64,000 nt of DNA from Peribacillus simplex NBRC 15720 = DSM 1321. GTDB lineage: Bacteria; Bacillota; Bacilli; Bacillales; DSM-1321. Where the stretch lies: positions 4,978,001 through 5,042,000 of the forward strand of contig NZ_CP017704.1 of NCBI RefSeq assembly GCF_002243645.1, given 5' to 3'. The position numbers and the translations under genes are program-made. Below the pieces are notes generated by a model. The model ran no database searches and was not told the DNA's origin. It saw only the letters and a list, made by a program, of their open reading frames with translations. This document shows, in pieces, positions 27,019 through 35,861 of the stretch (positions are counted from its first letter, which is position 1; every line of letters begins with the position of its first letter).

Positions 27019-28430
27019 TCAATAAATGGCGAACCCTCTCTTTTAAATTATGGCTCACCATCATCACCGCCATCATCCTATCCGTGCTGTTCGCTTACTC
27101 CCTTTCTCAATATTATTATAAAAATCTATATGTGGAAAAGCTTAAAACAGATTTAGTCAATGAAGCGTCATTGCTAGGGGCGGATTATTCCGGCGGTGAA
27201 ATCAGCGAAGACTTCAAGGGAAAAGTTGAATGGTTTAACAGTAAGAATGACAGCGAGGTCTTTGTCGTCAATAATCCCAGGGAATTGAGTGCCTGTCTGC
27301 CTTTTGAAATCAATTATGACACCCTTATTTCTGAAGAAGAACGGCAAATGCTATTAGATGGGAAAGCCGTTGAAAAAGAGGGATATGAGAAAAGGTTTGA
27401 AAAGAACATCGTAGCGGCGATCATACCCCTGATTGACGAAGATCGCCTCGAAGGTATCATCTATACATATATTCCTGTAGATTCCATTACGGTCTTACTT
27501 AAGGAATTTGCTGCAAAATGGATGGCGGCGGTTCTATTATTCTTGATTGTCGCGATTTTGTTTACTACGAAATGGTTGAAAAAGCTAGTCAGTCCGATTA
27601 AGGAAATCGAGACTGCAGCCCATCGTGTCTCAGAGGGGAATTATGATATACAGGTCGAGGTAAGGAGTCATGATGAAATAGGTAAACTGGCAATTGCCTT
27701 TAATGATATGGCCAATTCCATCCATTTGGAAGAAGAAAGAAAAAAAGAATTTCTAGAAAATGTTGCACATGAGCTCAGAACCCCGCTTAGTTACGTAAAG
27801 GGCTACACGCAGGCCATATTGGATGGTGTCGTGAAAAATGATGAAGAGCAACGGAAATACCTTCAACTCATTTCAAGGGAGGCTCTTAGGCTGCAGCGGC
27901 TTGTGGGAGATCTGATGGACTTATCAAAAATGGATAGTGATCCACTCTTGTTAAATAAAATCCCGATTGCCTATGCGCAATTCATTGAAGACGTACTTGT
28001 GAAATATGAGCCGATAATAAAAGAAAAGCAATTGGACTTGCAGCTAGAGCTGGATCCAGACCCGATTATATTTGGGGATGAAGGAAGGATGGAACAGATC
28101 CTACATAACATTTTTGATAATGCCATTCAGTATACGGATTCTGGAGGATCAATCTATATTGCCCTAATTCAGCATAAAGAAGATTGCGAACTGCTGGTTA
28201 CTGACACGGGTAACGGGATCCCGGAAGTAGATTTGCCATATATCATGAATCGTTTTTACCGAGTGAACAAAGCACGCAGCCGTTTTGATGGCGGGTCAGG
28301 GCTAGGACTGTCCATTGTCAAAAAATTGGTGGAATTACTAAATGGTAAAATCGAAATAGAAAGCAAGGAAAAAAGGGGAACAAAAGTCAGGGTCATCCTA
28401 CCGTTAATAAAAGAAGAATGGAATTCATAA
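27015..28430 (+). CDS. Sensor histidine kinase (HAMP-HisKA-HATPase)
   Basis: This is a 471-residue membrane kinase: TM1 about 10-32, an extracytoplasmic sensor of roughly 135 residues, TM2 about 170-188, HAMP (about 190-240), phospho-acceptor His252 (NVAHELRTPLSY), N box (NIFDNAIQYTD), DTGNGI and GGSGLGLSIV. Partner of the overlapping regulator. The medium-sized sensor region has no motif I can name. Paired lipoproteins on both sides suggest the signal is read at the outer membrane surface (inference). Confidence 0.95.
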   Translation: MINKWRTLSFKLWLTIITAIILSVLFAYSLSQYYYKNLYVEKLKTDLVNEASLLGADYSGGEISEDFKGKVEWFNSKNDSEVFVVNNPRELSACLPFEINYDTLISEEERQMLLDGKAVEKEGYEKRFEKNIVAAIIPLIDEDRLEGIIYTYIPVDSITVLLKEFAAKWMAAVLLFLIVAILFTTKWLKKLVSPIKEIETAAHRVSEGNYDIQVEVRSHDEIGKLAIAFNDMANSIHLEEERKKEFLENVAHELRTPLSYVKGYTQAILDGVVKNDEEQRKYLQLISREALRLQRLVGDLMDLSKMDSDPLLLNKIPIAYAQFIEDVLVKYEPIIKEKQLDLQLELDPDPIIFGDEGRMEQILHNIFDNAIQYTDSGGSIYIALIQHKEDCELLVTDTGNGIPEVDLPYIMNRFYRVNKARSRFDGGSGLGLSIVKKLVELLNGKIEIESKEKRGTKVRVILPLIKEEWNS

Positions 28431-28449
28431 AAAGGGGATACGTTCAAAA

Positions 28450-28887
28450 ATGAAAAAAATCATGTTATTTTGCATGGCGTTAATTTTTTTGGCTGGATGC
28501 GGCAAAGAAGATGAAATTCCGAAAATGTTGAATGTCGATTTAGCTGTCGATCCAACTCAAGGTAAAGTGAATGAGCCTGTGAAATTTCAGGCAAAAGTGA
28601 CCTATGGGGAAGAAGAAGTGACAGATGCGGATGATGTCAGTTTTGAAATTTGGCTTGCGAATAGCGATGACCATGACAAGATCGCCGTAAAACATAAAGG
28701 GAACGGCATTTACGAATTGGAAAAGAGTTTTGATGAAGAAGGAACCTATTATGTATATGCCCATGTAACGGCAAGGGATATGCACAATATGCCAAAGAAA
28801 GAATTCGTCATAGGCAAACCAAGCACTCCTGAACAAAATGGTGGAAAAACGGAAATGGACGAGAAGAATGATGAAGAAATGAAATGA
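28450..28887 (+). CDS. YtkA/FixH-like lipoprotein
   Basis: This is a 145-residue lipoprotein with lipobox LAGC (Cys17) and a single immunoglobulin-like YtkA domain (NVDLAVDPTQGKVNEPVKFQ to the KKEFVIG strand). The segment HVTARDMHNMP concentrates His and Met residues, a pattern that binds copper in related periplasmic proteins. Copper binding here is inference. The tail is acidic. Last gene of the four-gene unit, 19 bases after the kinase, closed by a terminator. Confidence 0.8.
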   Translation: MKKIMLFCMALIFLAGCGKEDEIPKMLNVDLAVDPTQGKVNEPVKFQAKVTYGEEEVTDADDVSFEIWLANSDDHDKIAVKHKGNGIYELEKSFDEEGTYYVYAHVTARDMHNMPKKEFVIGKPSTPEQNGGKTEMDEKNDEEMK

Positions 28888-28903
28888 TGATGCTTATCAA
28901 AAC

Positions 28904-28937
28904 CAAAACAATCCGGGAGTGAATCCGGATTGTTTTT
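28904..28937 (+). terminator. Terminator of the two-component operon
   Basis: AAAACAATCCGG/CCGGATTGTTTT stem with a GAGTGAAT loop and T6. Confidence 0.9.
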
Positions 28938-29116
28938 TATTTGGAGAAATATTCAAGACAATAGGTGAGGAATAATCAGGAAAAATGACGAAATGTCGAA
29001 GTTAAATCGAAAAATTTGTAACATAAAAGTAAAGAAAGTCATAATAAGTTGGTAAAAAACGATATGTCAATTAAAAATTATTAGTATTCCATGGAAATAG
29101 TTCTATGTAACTACCA

Positions 29117-29145
29117 TTGACAAGGAATATCTGGGGAAATATAAG
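29117..29145 (+). promoter_or_regulatory. Sigma-A promoter of the CAP-domain protein gene, with long leader
   Basis: TTGACA (29117-29122), 17 bases, TATAAG (29140-29145). Transcription from here leaves a 5' leader of about 180 nt before the start at 29335. I see no known riboswitch in it. The rest of the 447-base gap (28888-29334) holds only the preceding terminator and AT-rich sequence. Confidence 0.75.
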
Positions 29146-29334
29146 TATTTATACTACTGGCAGAAACATAGATAGTTAAAGCATTTTTGCTCGCTTTCTC
29201 TGAAACTTTGATTTTTCATTCGCATCCTGTGAATTTGATGGAAATTGATGGAGCCTTTATTACGAAAAATGCATGTTATGATAATTCCAGAAGCAAAGCA
29301 CAACAAATAATGAACATCACAGGAGGAAATACGA

Positions 29335-30081
29335 ATGAAAAAGAAAATGATTATGTCAGCAGCAGCGGCTGCAGCTATTATATTCACAGGAGTAGGAGCT
29401 AACCAAGCTGAAGCAGCCAACTGTGATACAGTGAAACAAGTAACTTATAAATCTACGAATAAAGAGGATATGCAAAAAGTCCTTAACCAATATCTAGCTA
29501 AATACAATATCACTTTACCTGCAGCGCAGGCACAACAAAAACCAGTTCAAAAACCGGTTCAAAAACCAGTTCAGCAACCAGTTCAGCAAGAAACTGGAAC
29601 AACTAATCAAGCAAAGCCTGCTGCAAAACCTGCAGCTAAGCCTGCTGCACCAGAAGTAACACCTGATAAATCAACTGATAAAAAACCAGAGACAAGCTCT
29701 GAATTAAGTGCTTTTGAACAAGAAGTTGTTAAATTAACTAATGCAGAACGTGAAAAACAAGGTTTGGCAGCTCTTAAAATCGACACTGAGTTGAGCAAAG
29801 TTGCACGTATCAAGTCTCAAGACATGAAAGATAAAAACTACTTTGATCACAATAGCCCAACTTACGGCTCCCCGTTCGATATGATGAAACAATTCGGAAT
29901 CAGCTATAAAACAGCTGGCGAAAACATTGCACAAGGTCAACAAACACCTGAAGAAGTGGTACAAGCTTGGATGAATAGCCAAGGACACCGTGAAAACATC
30001 ATGAACTCTAGCTTTACTCATATTGGAGTAGGTTACGTAGAATCTGGTAACTACTGGACTCAACAATTCATCGGAAAATAA
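29335..30081 (+). CDS. ykwD: Secreted CAP/SCP-domain protein, YkwD-like
   Basis: This is a 248-residue exported protein. Signal peptide with AEA cleavage near residue 28, a short N-terminal domain with one Cys, a low-complexity linker built from PVQK/PVQQ (about 67-82) and KPAA repeats, then a CAP domain (FEQEVVKLTNAEREKQGL, NYFDHNSPTYGSPFDMM, AGENIAQGQ, SQGHRENIM, HIGVGYV) with the His/Glu cavity residues. Ribosome site GGAGG at 29321 or so. Repeats in the linker are near-identical at DNA level (about 29538-29590), so its length may vary between strains. Bacillus relatives are sporulation or envelope associated. Confidence 0.88.
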   Translation: MKKKMIMSAAAAAAIIFTGVGANQAEAANCDTVKQVTYKSTNKEDMQKVLNQYLAKYNITLPAAQAQQKPVQKPVQKPVQQPVQQETGTTNQAKPAAKPAAKPAAPEVTPDKSTDKKPETSSELSAFEQEVVKLTNAEREKQGLAALKIDTELSKVARIKSQDMKDKNYFDHNSPTYGSPFDMMKQFGISYKTAGENIAQGQQTPEEVVQAWMNSQGHRENIMNSSFTHIGVGYVESGNYWTQQFIGK

Positions 30082-30092
30082 TAGATTAATAG

Positions 30093-30129
30093 AAAAGTGC
30101 ATCCCATTAACATGGGGTGCGCTTTTTTT
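30093..30129 (+). terminator. Terminator after ykwD
   Basis: AAAAGTGCATCCCATTAACATGGGGTGCGC: GCATCCCAT/ATGGGGTGC pairing (one mismatch) and T7. Confidence 0.85.
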
Positions 30130-30204
30130 GCGAGAATGGATCATTCCATTCCATGGAATAAAATCAATTGTGACATCGGTTGGTTTTTTATATTGTACCC
30201 AAAT

Positions 30205-30246
30205 CTAAAAAAGAGTGGACCAAGAAATAACTGGAACCACTCCTTA
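30205..30246 (-). terminator. Terminator of the Hsp20-like spore gene (minus strand)
   Basis: On the minus strand, GAGTGG and CCACTC flank a long partly paired loop and are followed by TTTTTTAG, 28 bases after the stop of the minus-strand gene. Confidence 0.7.
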
Positions 30247-30273
30247 TCATCAGTGAGGTCCCAGATAAGCAAC

Positions 30274-30741
30274 TTAAATCTCGGATACATCGATTTCTGA
30301 ATACTGTGTATTGAAACTTTTCTGAAGACGTATTTCCAATGTTGATTCTTTATATTGGGCTGATGCCCCTTTTTTCTTAACAAGTGCGGGGAGTGTTATG
30401 ACATGCCGATCTGACTCTTCAGGAATCCCCTCGATGATGGATTGGTTAGAAGTATGGTAAAGTTTCATTTTCTTTAGCCAAGATTCATCTTCTATGGGAA
30501 TTCTTACAAAGACAAATAAGTGGGTTTCAAATACTTCGGCATGTAAAGGATGTTCAGATCTGGCATTTTCTTTTTGAAAGCCGCCATCATTTTGGTTCAT
30601 CATACCCTGCATATTGTCAGGGATGACTTGTGAAAATACTTTTTCAATGAATGATTGTACATCACTTTGCTGCATATTTTTCATGAAGTCCTTTTGGTTC
30701 GGGTTATTCTTAAAAGAAAAAAGTGAATTCCAGGGAAACAT
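30274..30741 (-). CDS. Hsp20/alpha-crystallin-like spore protein, GerT/CotP-like
   Basis: This is a 155-residue protein. N-terminal FPWNSLFSF and KNMQQSDVQSFIEKVFSQV, then a small beta domain (HAEVFETHLFVFVRIPIEDE, VITLPALVKKKGASAQYKESTLEIRLQK) that follows the alpha-crystallin pattern. The layout resembles GerT/CotP spore coat relatives, which is my best guess. ATG behind GGAGAGAGG. It is divergent from the SDR gene. A sigma-E or sigma-K promoter would be expected but was not identified. Confidence 0.55.
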   Translation of the reverse strand: MFPWNSLFSFKNNPNQKDFMKNMQQSDVQSFIEKVFSQVIPDNMQGMMNQNDGGFQKENARSEHPLHAEVFETHLFVFVRIPIEDESWLKKMKLYHTSNQSIIEGIPEESDRHVITLPALVKKKGASAQYKESTLEIRLQKSFNTQYSEIDVSEI

Positions 30742-30899
30742 TTTGAATTCCTCTCTCCTGCTTATGGTCTGACAGGTTTATTTGTTATATTTTATGCAGC
30801 TAAAGCCCATAGGTTCTTTTCTATAATTACTAAATTATAGAAAATGGAATAAACTTATGTATAATTAAGTAAAATCCATTAGATAAAGAGGGAAAGCCT

Positions 30900-31673
30900 G
30901 TGGATGAAAAAGTAGCTTTTATTACTGGTGGAGCAACGGGAATCGGCAAAAGGATGGCGTTTTCACTCGCTGATAATGGAATGTCCATTATCATTACTTA
31001 TCGAAAAAGTAAAAAGGCAGCTTTTGCATTAGTGGATGAATTACAGGAAAAGTACCATGTTAAGGCACTTGCGATTCAAGGTGACTCGTCAAGTGAGAAA
31101 GATTGCCGGAATATTTTGCAAAAGATTTCGGAGGCATTTGGCCATGTTGATATCTTCATTCATAATGCAGGGCCATATATGCATGATCGTAAACCCATGA
31201 CTGAATATGGAAGTGATGAATGGAAGTACATCATGGACGGAAATTTAAATGGTTTTTTCTATTTTGCGAAGGAACTTATTCCACAAATGCGCAGTAGAAA
31301 CTGGGGTAGAGTCATTACATTAGGGTTTGAACGGTGTGAAACTGCACCAGGTTGGATCTATCGTTCTGCATTTGCTGCTGCAAAGAGCGGCTTGACCTCC
31401 TTGACAAGAACTTTAGCTGCCGAAGAAGCTACATATGGAATCACCGTGAATATGGTCTGTCCTGGTGATATCGTAGGTGATTGGAAAGAGGAGGAAATTA
31501 GGGTTGCGAGAGCAGAAAAGGATGGTACGGTTCCAGTCGGCAGACCGGGTACGGGGGAAGATATAGCGAGGGTCATCACGTTCCTTTGTAATGAAAAATC
31601 AGATTTCATTACCGGCAGCATCATACCGGTAACAGGCGGTAAGGATGTTCTTGGGAAAATATATAAAGCCTAG
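30900..31673 (+). CDS. Short-chain dehydrogenase/reductase-like protein lacking catalytic Ser and Tyr
   Basis: This is a 257-residue SDR (YmfI/FabG-like). The cofactor motif TGGATGIG (9-16) and HNAG are intact. At the active site the usual YxxxK reads FAAAK (Phe158, Lys162), and the strand that normally ends in the catalytic Ser reads VITLGFERCE without it. The C-terminal FITGSIIPVTGG is normal. It may bind NADP without classic reduction, or use other residues. GTG start after GAGGGAAAG. It stands alone, followed by a terminator. Confidence 0.85.
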   Translation: MDEKVAFITGGATGIGKRMAFSLADNGMSIIITYRKSKKAAFALVDELQEKYHVKALAIQGDSSSEKDCRNILQKISEAFGHVDIFIHNAGPYMHDRKPMTEYGSDEWKYIMDGNLNGFFYFAKELIPQMRSRNWGRVITLGFERCETAPGWIYRSAFAAAKSGLTSLTRTLAAEEATYGITVNMVCPGDIVGDWKEEEIRVARAEKDGTVPVGRPGTGEDIARVITFLCNEKSDFITGSIIPVTGGKDVLGKIYKA

Positions 31674-31698
31674 TGGTTTAGGGTTTGAATTCAGAATG

Positions 31699-31740
31699 AA
31701 AAAGAGTGAGGCCGGTGTAAGCCAGCCCCACTCTTTTTTA
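31699..31740. terminator. Bidirectional terminator between SDR and MATE genes
   Basis: AAAAAGAGTG pairs with CACTCTTTTT, with inner GGC/GCC pairing, between convergent genes. The right edge contains the MATE gene's stop. Confidence 0.85.
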
Positions 31741-33093
31741 CGCCAATTTATTATATTTCACTTGCTGTACGAACCGTAAGCGAGCCGCTAAGCCTATAGC
31801 TCCGAGAGCCAAGCCGGAAATTAAGCCGATCCAATACCCAAAGGCTCCCATATCCGTATACTTTGCAAAGAAATAGCCAATGGGAAGCCCGAGAATCCAG
31901 TAGGAGACCAGTGACATCGCAAATGTGACATTTACATCTTTATATCCACGCAATATACCCTGAATAGGTGCCTGGAGGGCATCCGATATCTGAAAGAATA
32001 TCGCATATATTAAAAAATGTGATGTCAGCATCATCACCTCATGATCTTTAGTGTATAAAGAGGCGACAGGTTCGCGGAAGAGGAAAAGGATGGTTGACAA
32101 TACGAGTGACATCGTCAAGGCCATCGAAATGCCAATCCAGCTGTACTCTTTGGCATCTTTATAACGGGCCGCCCCAATTTCAAATCCAATGACGATCGTT
32201 AATGCCATGGATATACTTAGCGGTATCATATAAAGCAGTGACGCAAAATTCATGGCAATCTGATGCGATGCAATTGTTACGGTATCATACTTACTCATCA
32301 AAAGGGTGACGGCCGAAAAAATGCTTGTTTCAAAAAAGATAGCCAGCCCGATGGGCACCCCAATCAATAATAATGCCCTCCATTCTTTCCAGGAAACCCG
32401 GAAAAATTCACTGAAAACCTTATATGTCGAAAATGGATTGATTTTTACCACAACAAGGATGGCAACCAGGGCAATTAACCAATAAGTAATAGCAGTGGCG
32501 TAACCGGAACCGACACCGCCAAGTTCGGGGAATCCAAACTTCCCGTATATTAACAGGTAATTAAATAGGACGTTCACCGGGAGTGCACACAAGGTGATGA
32601 TCATGGATATCCTAGTCTGCCCCAGAGCATCAATGAAGGCCCTCAGCGCATTATAAACGAATAACGGAATGATACCGAGTGAAAGGGCTATCAAATAATC
32701 ATGAGCCACCATGTGGACATTATCTTCAAGGTCCATGGCATTCAATACGGGGTTCAAAGAAAACACCCCAATGATTAAAATGAACATGGCTAAAGCTATA
32801 GCTAAATAAATGGCCTGCATCACGGAATAGGAAACGGATTTAGACTGCCTGGAACCTACCAGCTGTGATACCACCGGCGTTAAGGCAATCAATATCCCGC
32901 TCAGCCCCGTGTACACGGGTGTCCATAGCGAACTGCCGATCGAGACGCCAGCAACGTCCTGAGTGCTGTATTGTCCCGACATCATCACATCAAAAAAAGT
33001 CATGGCATACATGCTGATTTGAGTGATCAGGATAGGTATCAATATATAAAATAACAGGCGGATCTTTTGTGTTTTAGTATAAGTCTGATTCAT
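31738..33093 (-). CDS. MATE family multidrug efflux transporter
   Basis: This is a 451-residue integral membrane protein with about 12 hydrophobic segments in two six-helix halves, typical NorM/DinF architecture. Recognisable family segments include FFDVMMSGQYSTQDVAGVSIG near the start and VSYWILGLPIGYFF in the second half. It exports cationic compounds by Na+ or H+ antiport. Substrates cannot be inferred. GAGGT precedes the ATG. No regulator is adjacent. Confidence 0.92.
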   Translation of the reverse strand: MNQTYTKTQKIRLLFYILIPILITQISMYAMTFFDVMMSGQYSTQDVAGVSIGSSLWTPVYTGLSGILIALTPVVSQLVGSRQSKSVSYSVMQAIYLAIALAMFILIIGVFSLNPVLNAMDLEDNVHMVAHDYLIALSLGIIPLFVYNALRAFIDALGQTRISMIITLCALPVNVLFNYLLIYGKFGFPELGGVGSGYATAITYWLIALVAILVVVKINPFSTYKVFSEFFRVSWKEWRALLLIGVPIGLAIFFETSIFSAVTLLMSKYDTVTIASHQIAMNFASLLYMIPLSISMALTIVIGFEIGAARYKDAKEYSWIGISMALTMSLVLSTILFLFREPVASLYTKDHEVMMLTSHFLIYAIFFQISDALQAPIQGILRGYKDVNVTFAMSLVSYWILGLPIGYFFAKYTDMGAFGYWIGLISGLALGAIGLAARLRFVQQVKYNKLA

Positions 33094-33187
33094 TAAAGTA
33101 CCTCAATATCAATATTTGGAATTTTCAACACAATGAAAGAATTATATCACATAAGCATGTGATGTTTTAAGAGTTTTTATTTGAAGC

Positions 33188-33221
33188 TAAAAAAGACTTG
33201 CCGTTTTGGGCAAGTCTTTTT
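33188..33221 (-). terminator. Terminator after the MscS gene (usable from both sides)
   Basis: AAAAAGACTTGCC/GGCAAGTCTTTTT stem with a GTTTTG loop. Confidence 0.9.
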
Positions 33222-33222
33222 G

Positions 33223-34335
33223 TCAGTCGCGCATGGATTCAAAATCATTCATGGCTTCCATATTTGATTCTTTTTGAAGAATGAAAGCCTGGGAAGGGAT
33301 GGCAATTTGTACATCTTCCTGTTCCAATATCTCCATTATTTTAAAATTCACATCTTCCTTGATTGATAAATATCCTCCAAAGTCCGTCGCTTTTGTGAAG
33401 AAATAAAGGTAAAGGTTGAAACCGGAATGACTGAACTCATCAAATTTAACCAAAATCGTTTCCGGATGTACCTCTGGATGATCAATCAGCATTTTTTCAA
33501 TATCTTTAATGACATTTTCCAATTTTTCTTTTGGTGTCGTGACATTCACACCCAAATGGAAGGCAATCTGTCTTTTGCCCATTTTGGACCAGTTGATGAT
33601 CGGTTCATTCGAAAGGGTCGCATTTGGGACGGTAACTAAAGCTTGGGCAAAAGTCCGAACTTTGGTGCTTCGGAATGTGATGTCTTCAATGGTTCCCTCC
33701 ACACTTGGAGTTTTGACCCAATCTCCTATGGTAAAAGGTTTTTCGGTAACGATGACGATACCCCCAAAGAAATTGCTGACGGTATCTTTAGCAGCAAGGG
33801 CGAAAGCCAATCCACCCAATCCAAGCCCTGCAACAAATCCATCGACATTAAATCCCCATTCCTCTGCAATGATGGAGGCACCAAAAGCAATGATGATTAG
33901 TTTAATGATTTTCGTAAAGAACGGCATGACGATTTGATCGACTTCAAGCCCGAATTTACTTACTAATTTCGGAAATAAAATAGTTAAGATTGAACTGATA
34001 TTGAATATCGTCCAAATTATTAAGAAGACAAAAAATGATCTGTATATTTTTGATCTTAATTCAACCGAAGGTGAGTCAATCGGAAAATAGTGCAGTGAAA
34101 TGATAACACCAATCAAAACGATAAGCCATCTTACCGGCTGTTCTATAGCGAGCATTAAGTTGGCGGCAAATTCAATTTTACGTTTTTCTGCAATTCGAAG
34201 AAAGAATTTGAATATATATGTAGTAAATACTTTCCGAAGCAAAAGGAAGATTAGTAAAATTCCTATGGAAATTCCTAATTTGGTCCAGGCTTCGATTCCA
34301 TCAAATTGATGGAGAGAATCAGAAACTTCTTGCAA
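33223..34335 (-). CDS. Small-conductance mechanosensitive channel (MscS family)
   Basis: This is a 370-residue channel with four or five N-terminal hydrophobic helices, then the MscS pore helix and beta domain (GLGLGGLAFALAAKDTVSNFFGGIVIVTEKPF, GTIEDITFRSTKVRTF, VPNATLSNEPIINWS). It is an osmotic safety valve. It starts with TTG at 34335, 8 bases after GGAGGAG. Longer than B. subtilis YkuT, with extra N-terminal helices. Single-gene transcript. Confidence 0.93.
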   Translation of the reverse strand: MQEVSDSLHQFDGIEAWTKLGISIGILLIFLLLRKVFTTYIFKFFLRIAEKRKIEFAANLMLAIEQPVRWLIVLIGVIISLHYFPIDSPSVELRSKIYRSFFVFLIIWTIFNISSILTILFPKLVSKFGLEVDQIVMPFFTKIIKLIIIAFGASIIAEEWGFNVDGFVAGLGLGGLAFALAAKDTVSNFFGGIVIVTEKPFTIGDWVKTPSVEGTIEDITFRSTKVRTFAQALVTVPNATLSNEPIINWSKMGKRQIAFHLGVNVTTPKEKLENVIKDIEKMLIDHPEVHPETILVKFDEFSHSGFNLYLYFFTKATDFGGYLSIKEDVNFKIMEILEQEDVQIAIPSQAFILQKESNMEAMNDFESMRD

Positions 34336-34537
34336 TGTATTACTCCTCCAATGTATCTTGTAGTATTGTAGAATACTAAGATTATAATATATTCATGCTG
34401 AAAAAGGAAAAATAATCGATGATTACATTCATCATTGGGATTTTACGGTTCACTGAATACTTTTTCAAGTTATTAATGGCAAGGATATATGGTAATATGG
34501 ATGCAAAGTGATTTTTTAAGTTTGGAAGGTGGAAATA

Positions 34538-35617
34538 TTGACTAAGAAAATAGTATTTACCGGAGGCGGTTCTGCCGGTCATGTATCTGTTAATGCAGCA
34601 ATCATCCCGGAATTTTTAAAGCATGATTGGGATGTTACTTATATTGGTTCAAAAAAAGGCATTGAAAAAAATATCATCGAAACGGAATTTCCCGAGGTTC
34701 GTTATGAAACGATTTCCGTTGGGAAATTCCGACGTTATCTATCTGTTGAAAATATGAAAGACCCTTTCCGGGTCATAAAAGGGATTTTTGATGCACGAAA
34801 AATATTAAAAAAGACTAAGCCGGATTTCATTTTTTCTAAAGGTGGATTCGTTTCGGTTCCAGTCGTCTTGGCCGGCAAGATGCTAAGAATACCGATTGCG
34901 ATACATGAATCGGATTATACGCCTGGTCTGGCTAATAAGATTGCCATGCCACTTGCATCGAAAATTTTTACAACCTTCCAGGAAACGGAAAAAGATCTTC
35001 CGAAAGAGAAGGCCATGTATCTTGGCGCTGTATTGCGCGATGGGATTTTCACGGGAAACGCTTCTGCTGGAAAGGCATTTTGTGGATTCACGAATAACAA
35101 ACCGGTGTTACTCGTTATGGGCGGAAGCCTTGGGGCCGTTAAAATCAATAATTTAATTACAGATAACCTTGATGCCTTATTAAAGGATTATCAGATTATT
35201 CACATTTGCGGCAAGGGAAATGTGAAAACGGAATTGAAACAAAGGGGATATGCTCCTTTTGAATTCGTACACGAAGAATTATTCGATCTTTTGGCGGCTG
35301 CTGATGTCGTTGTGTCAAGGGCAGGTTCAAATTCAATCTTTGAATTCCTTGGTTTGCAAAAGCCAATGTTGCTTATCCCTCTTAGTGCCAATGCATCCCG
35401 TGGAGATCAAATCCTGAATGCGTCAAGCTTTGAAAAACAGGGTTTTTGTAAAGTCATTCAAGAAGAAGAGCTAAATGACCGGATTTTTAATGCTACATTA
35501 GCGGATTTATTGAAACAATCGGATGAATATAAGGAGAAAATGCGTCAAAAACGCCCATTCAAAACGGCGGCTGAAATGTATGAATTATTACTAAAAGTAA
35601 TGGCCGCAAAAAAATAA
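34538..35617 (+). CDS. murG: MurG-like UDP-GlcNAc:lipid I transferase (outside the dcw cluster)
   Basis: This is a 359-residue GT28 glycosyltransferase. GGGSAGHVSVNAAI is the MurG N-terminal loop, SKGGFVSVPVVLA and IHESDYTPGLANK the lipid-acceptor side, GGSLGAVKIN and SRAGSNSIFEFL the UDP-GlcNAc side. It makes lipid II from lipid I. TTG at 34538 follows GGAAGGTGG. No mur, ddl, div or fts genes are near, so it is either a relocated or second MurG, as known in the Bacillus cereus group. Confidence 0.9.
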   Translation: MTKKIVFTGGGSAGHVSVNAAIIPEFLKHDWDVTYIGSKKGIEKNIIETEFPEVRYETISVGKFRRYLSVENMKDPFRVIKGIFDARKILKKTKPDFIFSKGGFVSVPVVLAGKMLRIPIAIHESDYTPGLANKIAMPLASKIFTTFQETEKDLPKEKAMYLGAVLRDGIFTGNASAGKAFCGFTNNKPVLLVMGGSLGAVKINNLITDNLDALLKDYQIIHICGKGNVKTELKQRGYAPFEFVHEELFDLLAAADVVVSRAGSNSIFEFLGLQKPMLLIPLSANASRGDQILNASSFEKQGFCKVIQEEELNDRIFNATLADLLKQSDEYKEKMRQKRPFKTAAEMYELLLKVMAAKK

Positions 35618-35669
35618 GTATCATTCCCCTCTATGTAGCATATCTTTTTCGAACAGAGGAGGGGGTAGA

Positions 35670-35822
35670 ATGGCTTATGAATATTCCAAAGGATGGTTCA
35701 TTCAGCAGCTAAAAGCCGCAGGGATTAGCTATCATCCAATTGAGAAAAGAAAGCTGGAGCTGTATAAAACTTATATTCTAAGGCGTTTATACGACGATCT
35801 GCAAAAAAGAGATAAATCATAA
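35670..35822 (+). CDS. DUF2639 (YflJ-like) small protein
   Basis: This is a 50-residue basic protein: AYEYSKGWFIQQLKAAGI then KRKLELYKTYILRRLYDDL. The pattern matches my recollection of the DUF2639 family found in spore-forming Bacillaceae. ATG is 5 bases after GGAGGGGG, an unusually strong ribosome site. It lies 52 bases after murG and ends exactly at a terminator. Function unknown. Confidence 0.75.
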   Translation: MAYEYSKGWFIQQLKAAGISYHPIEKRKLELYKTYILRRLYDDLQKRDKS

Positions 35823-35861
35823 AAAAGAACCGCAACGTCGTTGGCGTTGCGGTTCTTTTTA
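35822..35861. terminator. Bidirectional terminator
   Basis: AAAAGAACCGCAACG/CGTTGCGGTTCTTTT perfect stem with a TCGTTGG loop, between the convergent DUF2639 and lrgB genes. Confidence 0.94.

Noticed and set aside
29538..29600. Short tandem repeats as a CRISPR-like array
   Set aside because: They encode the PVQK/PVQQ linker of the CAP-domain protein in frame. No spacer structure.
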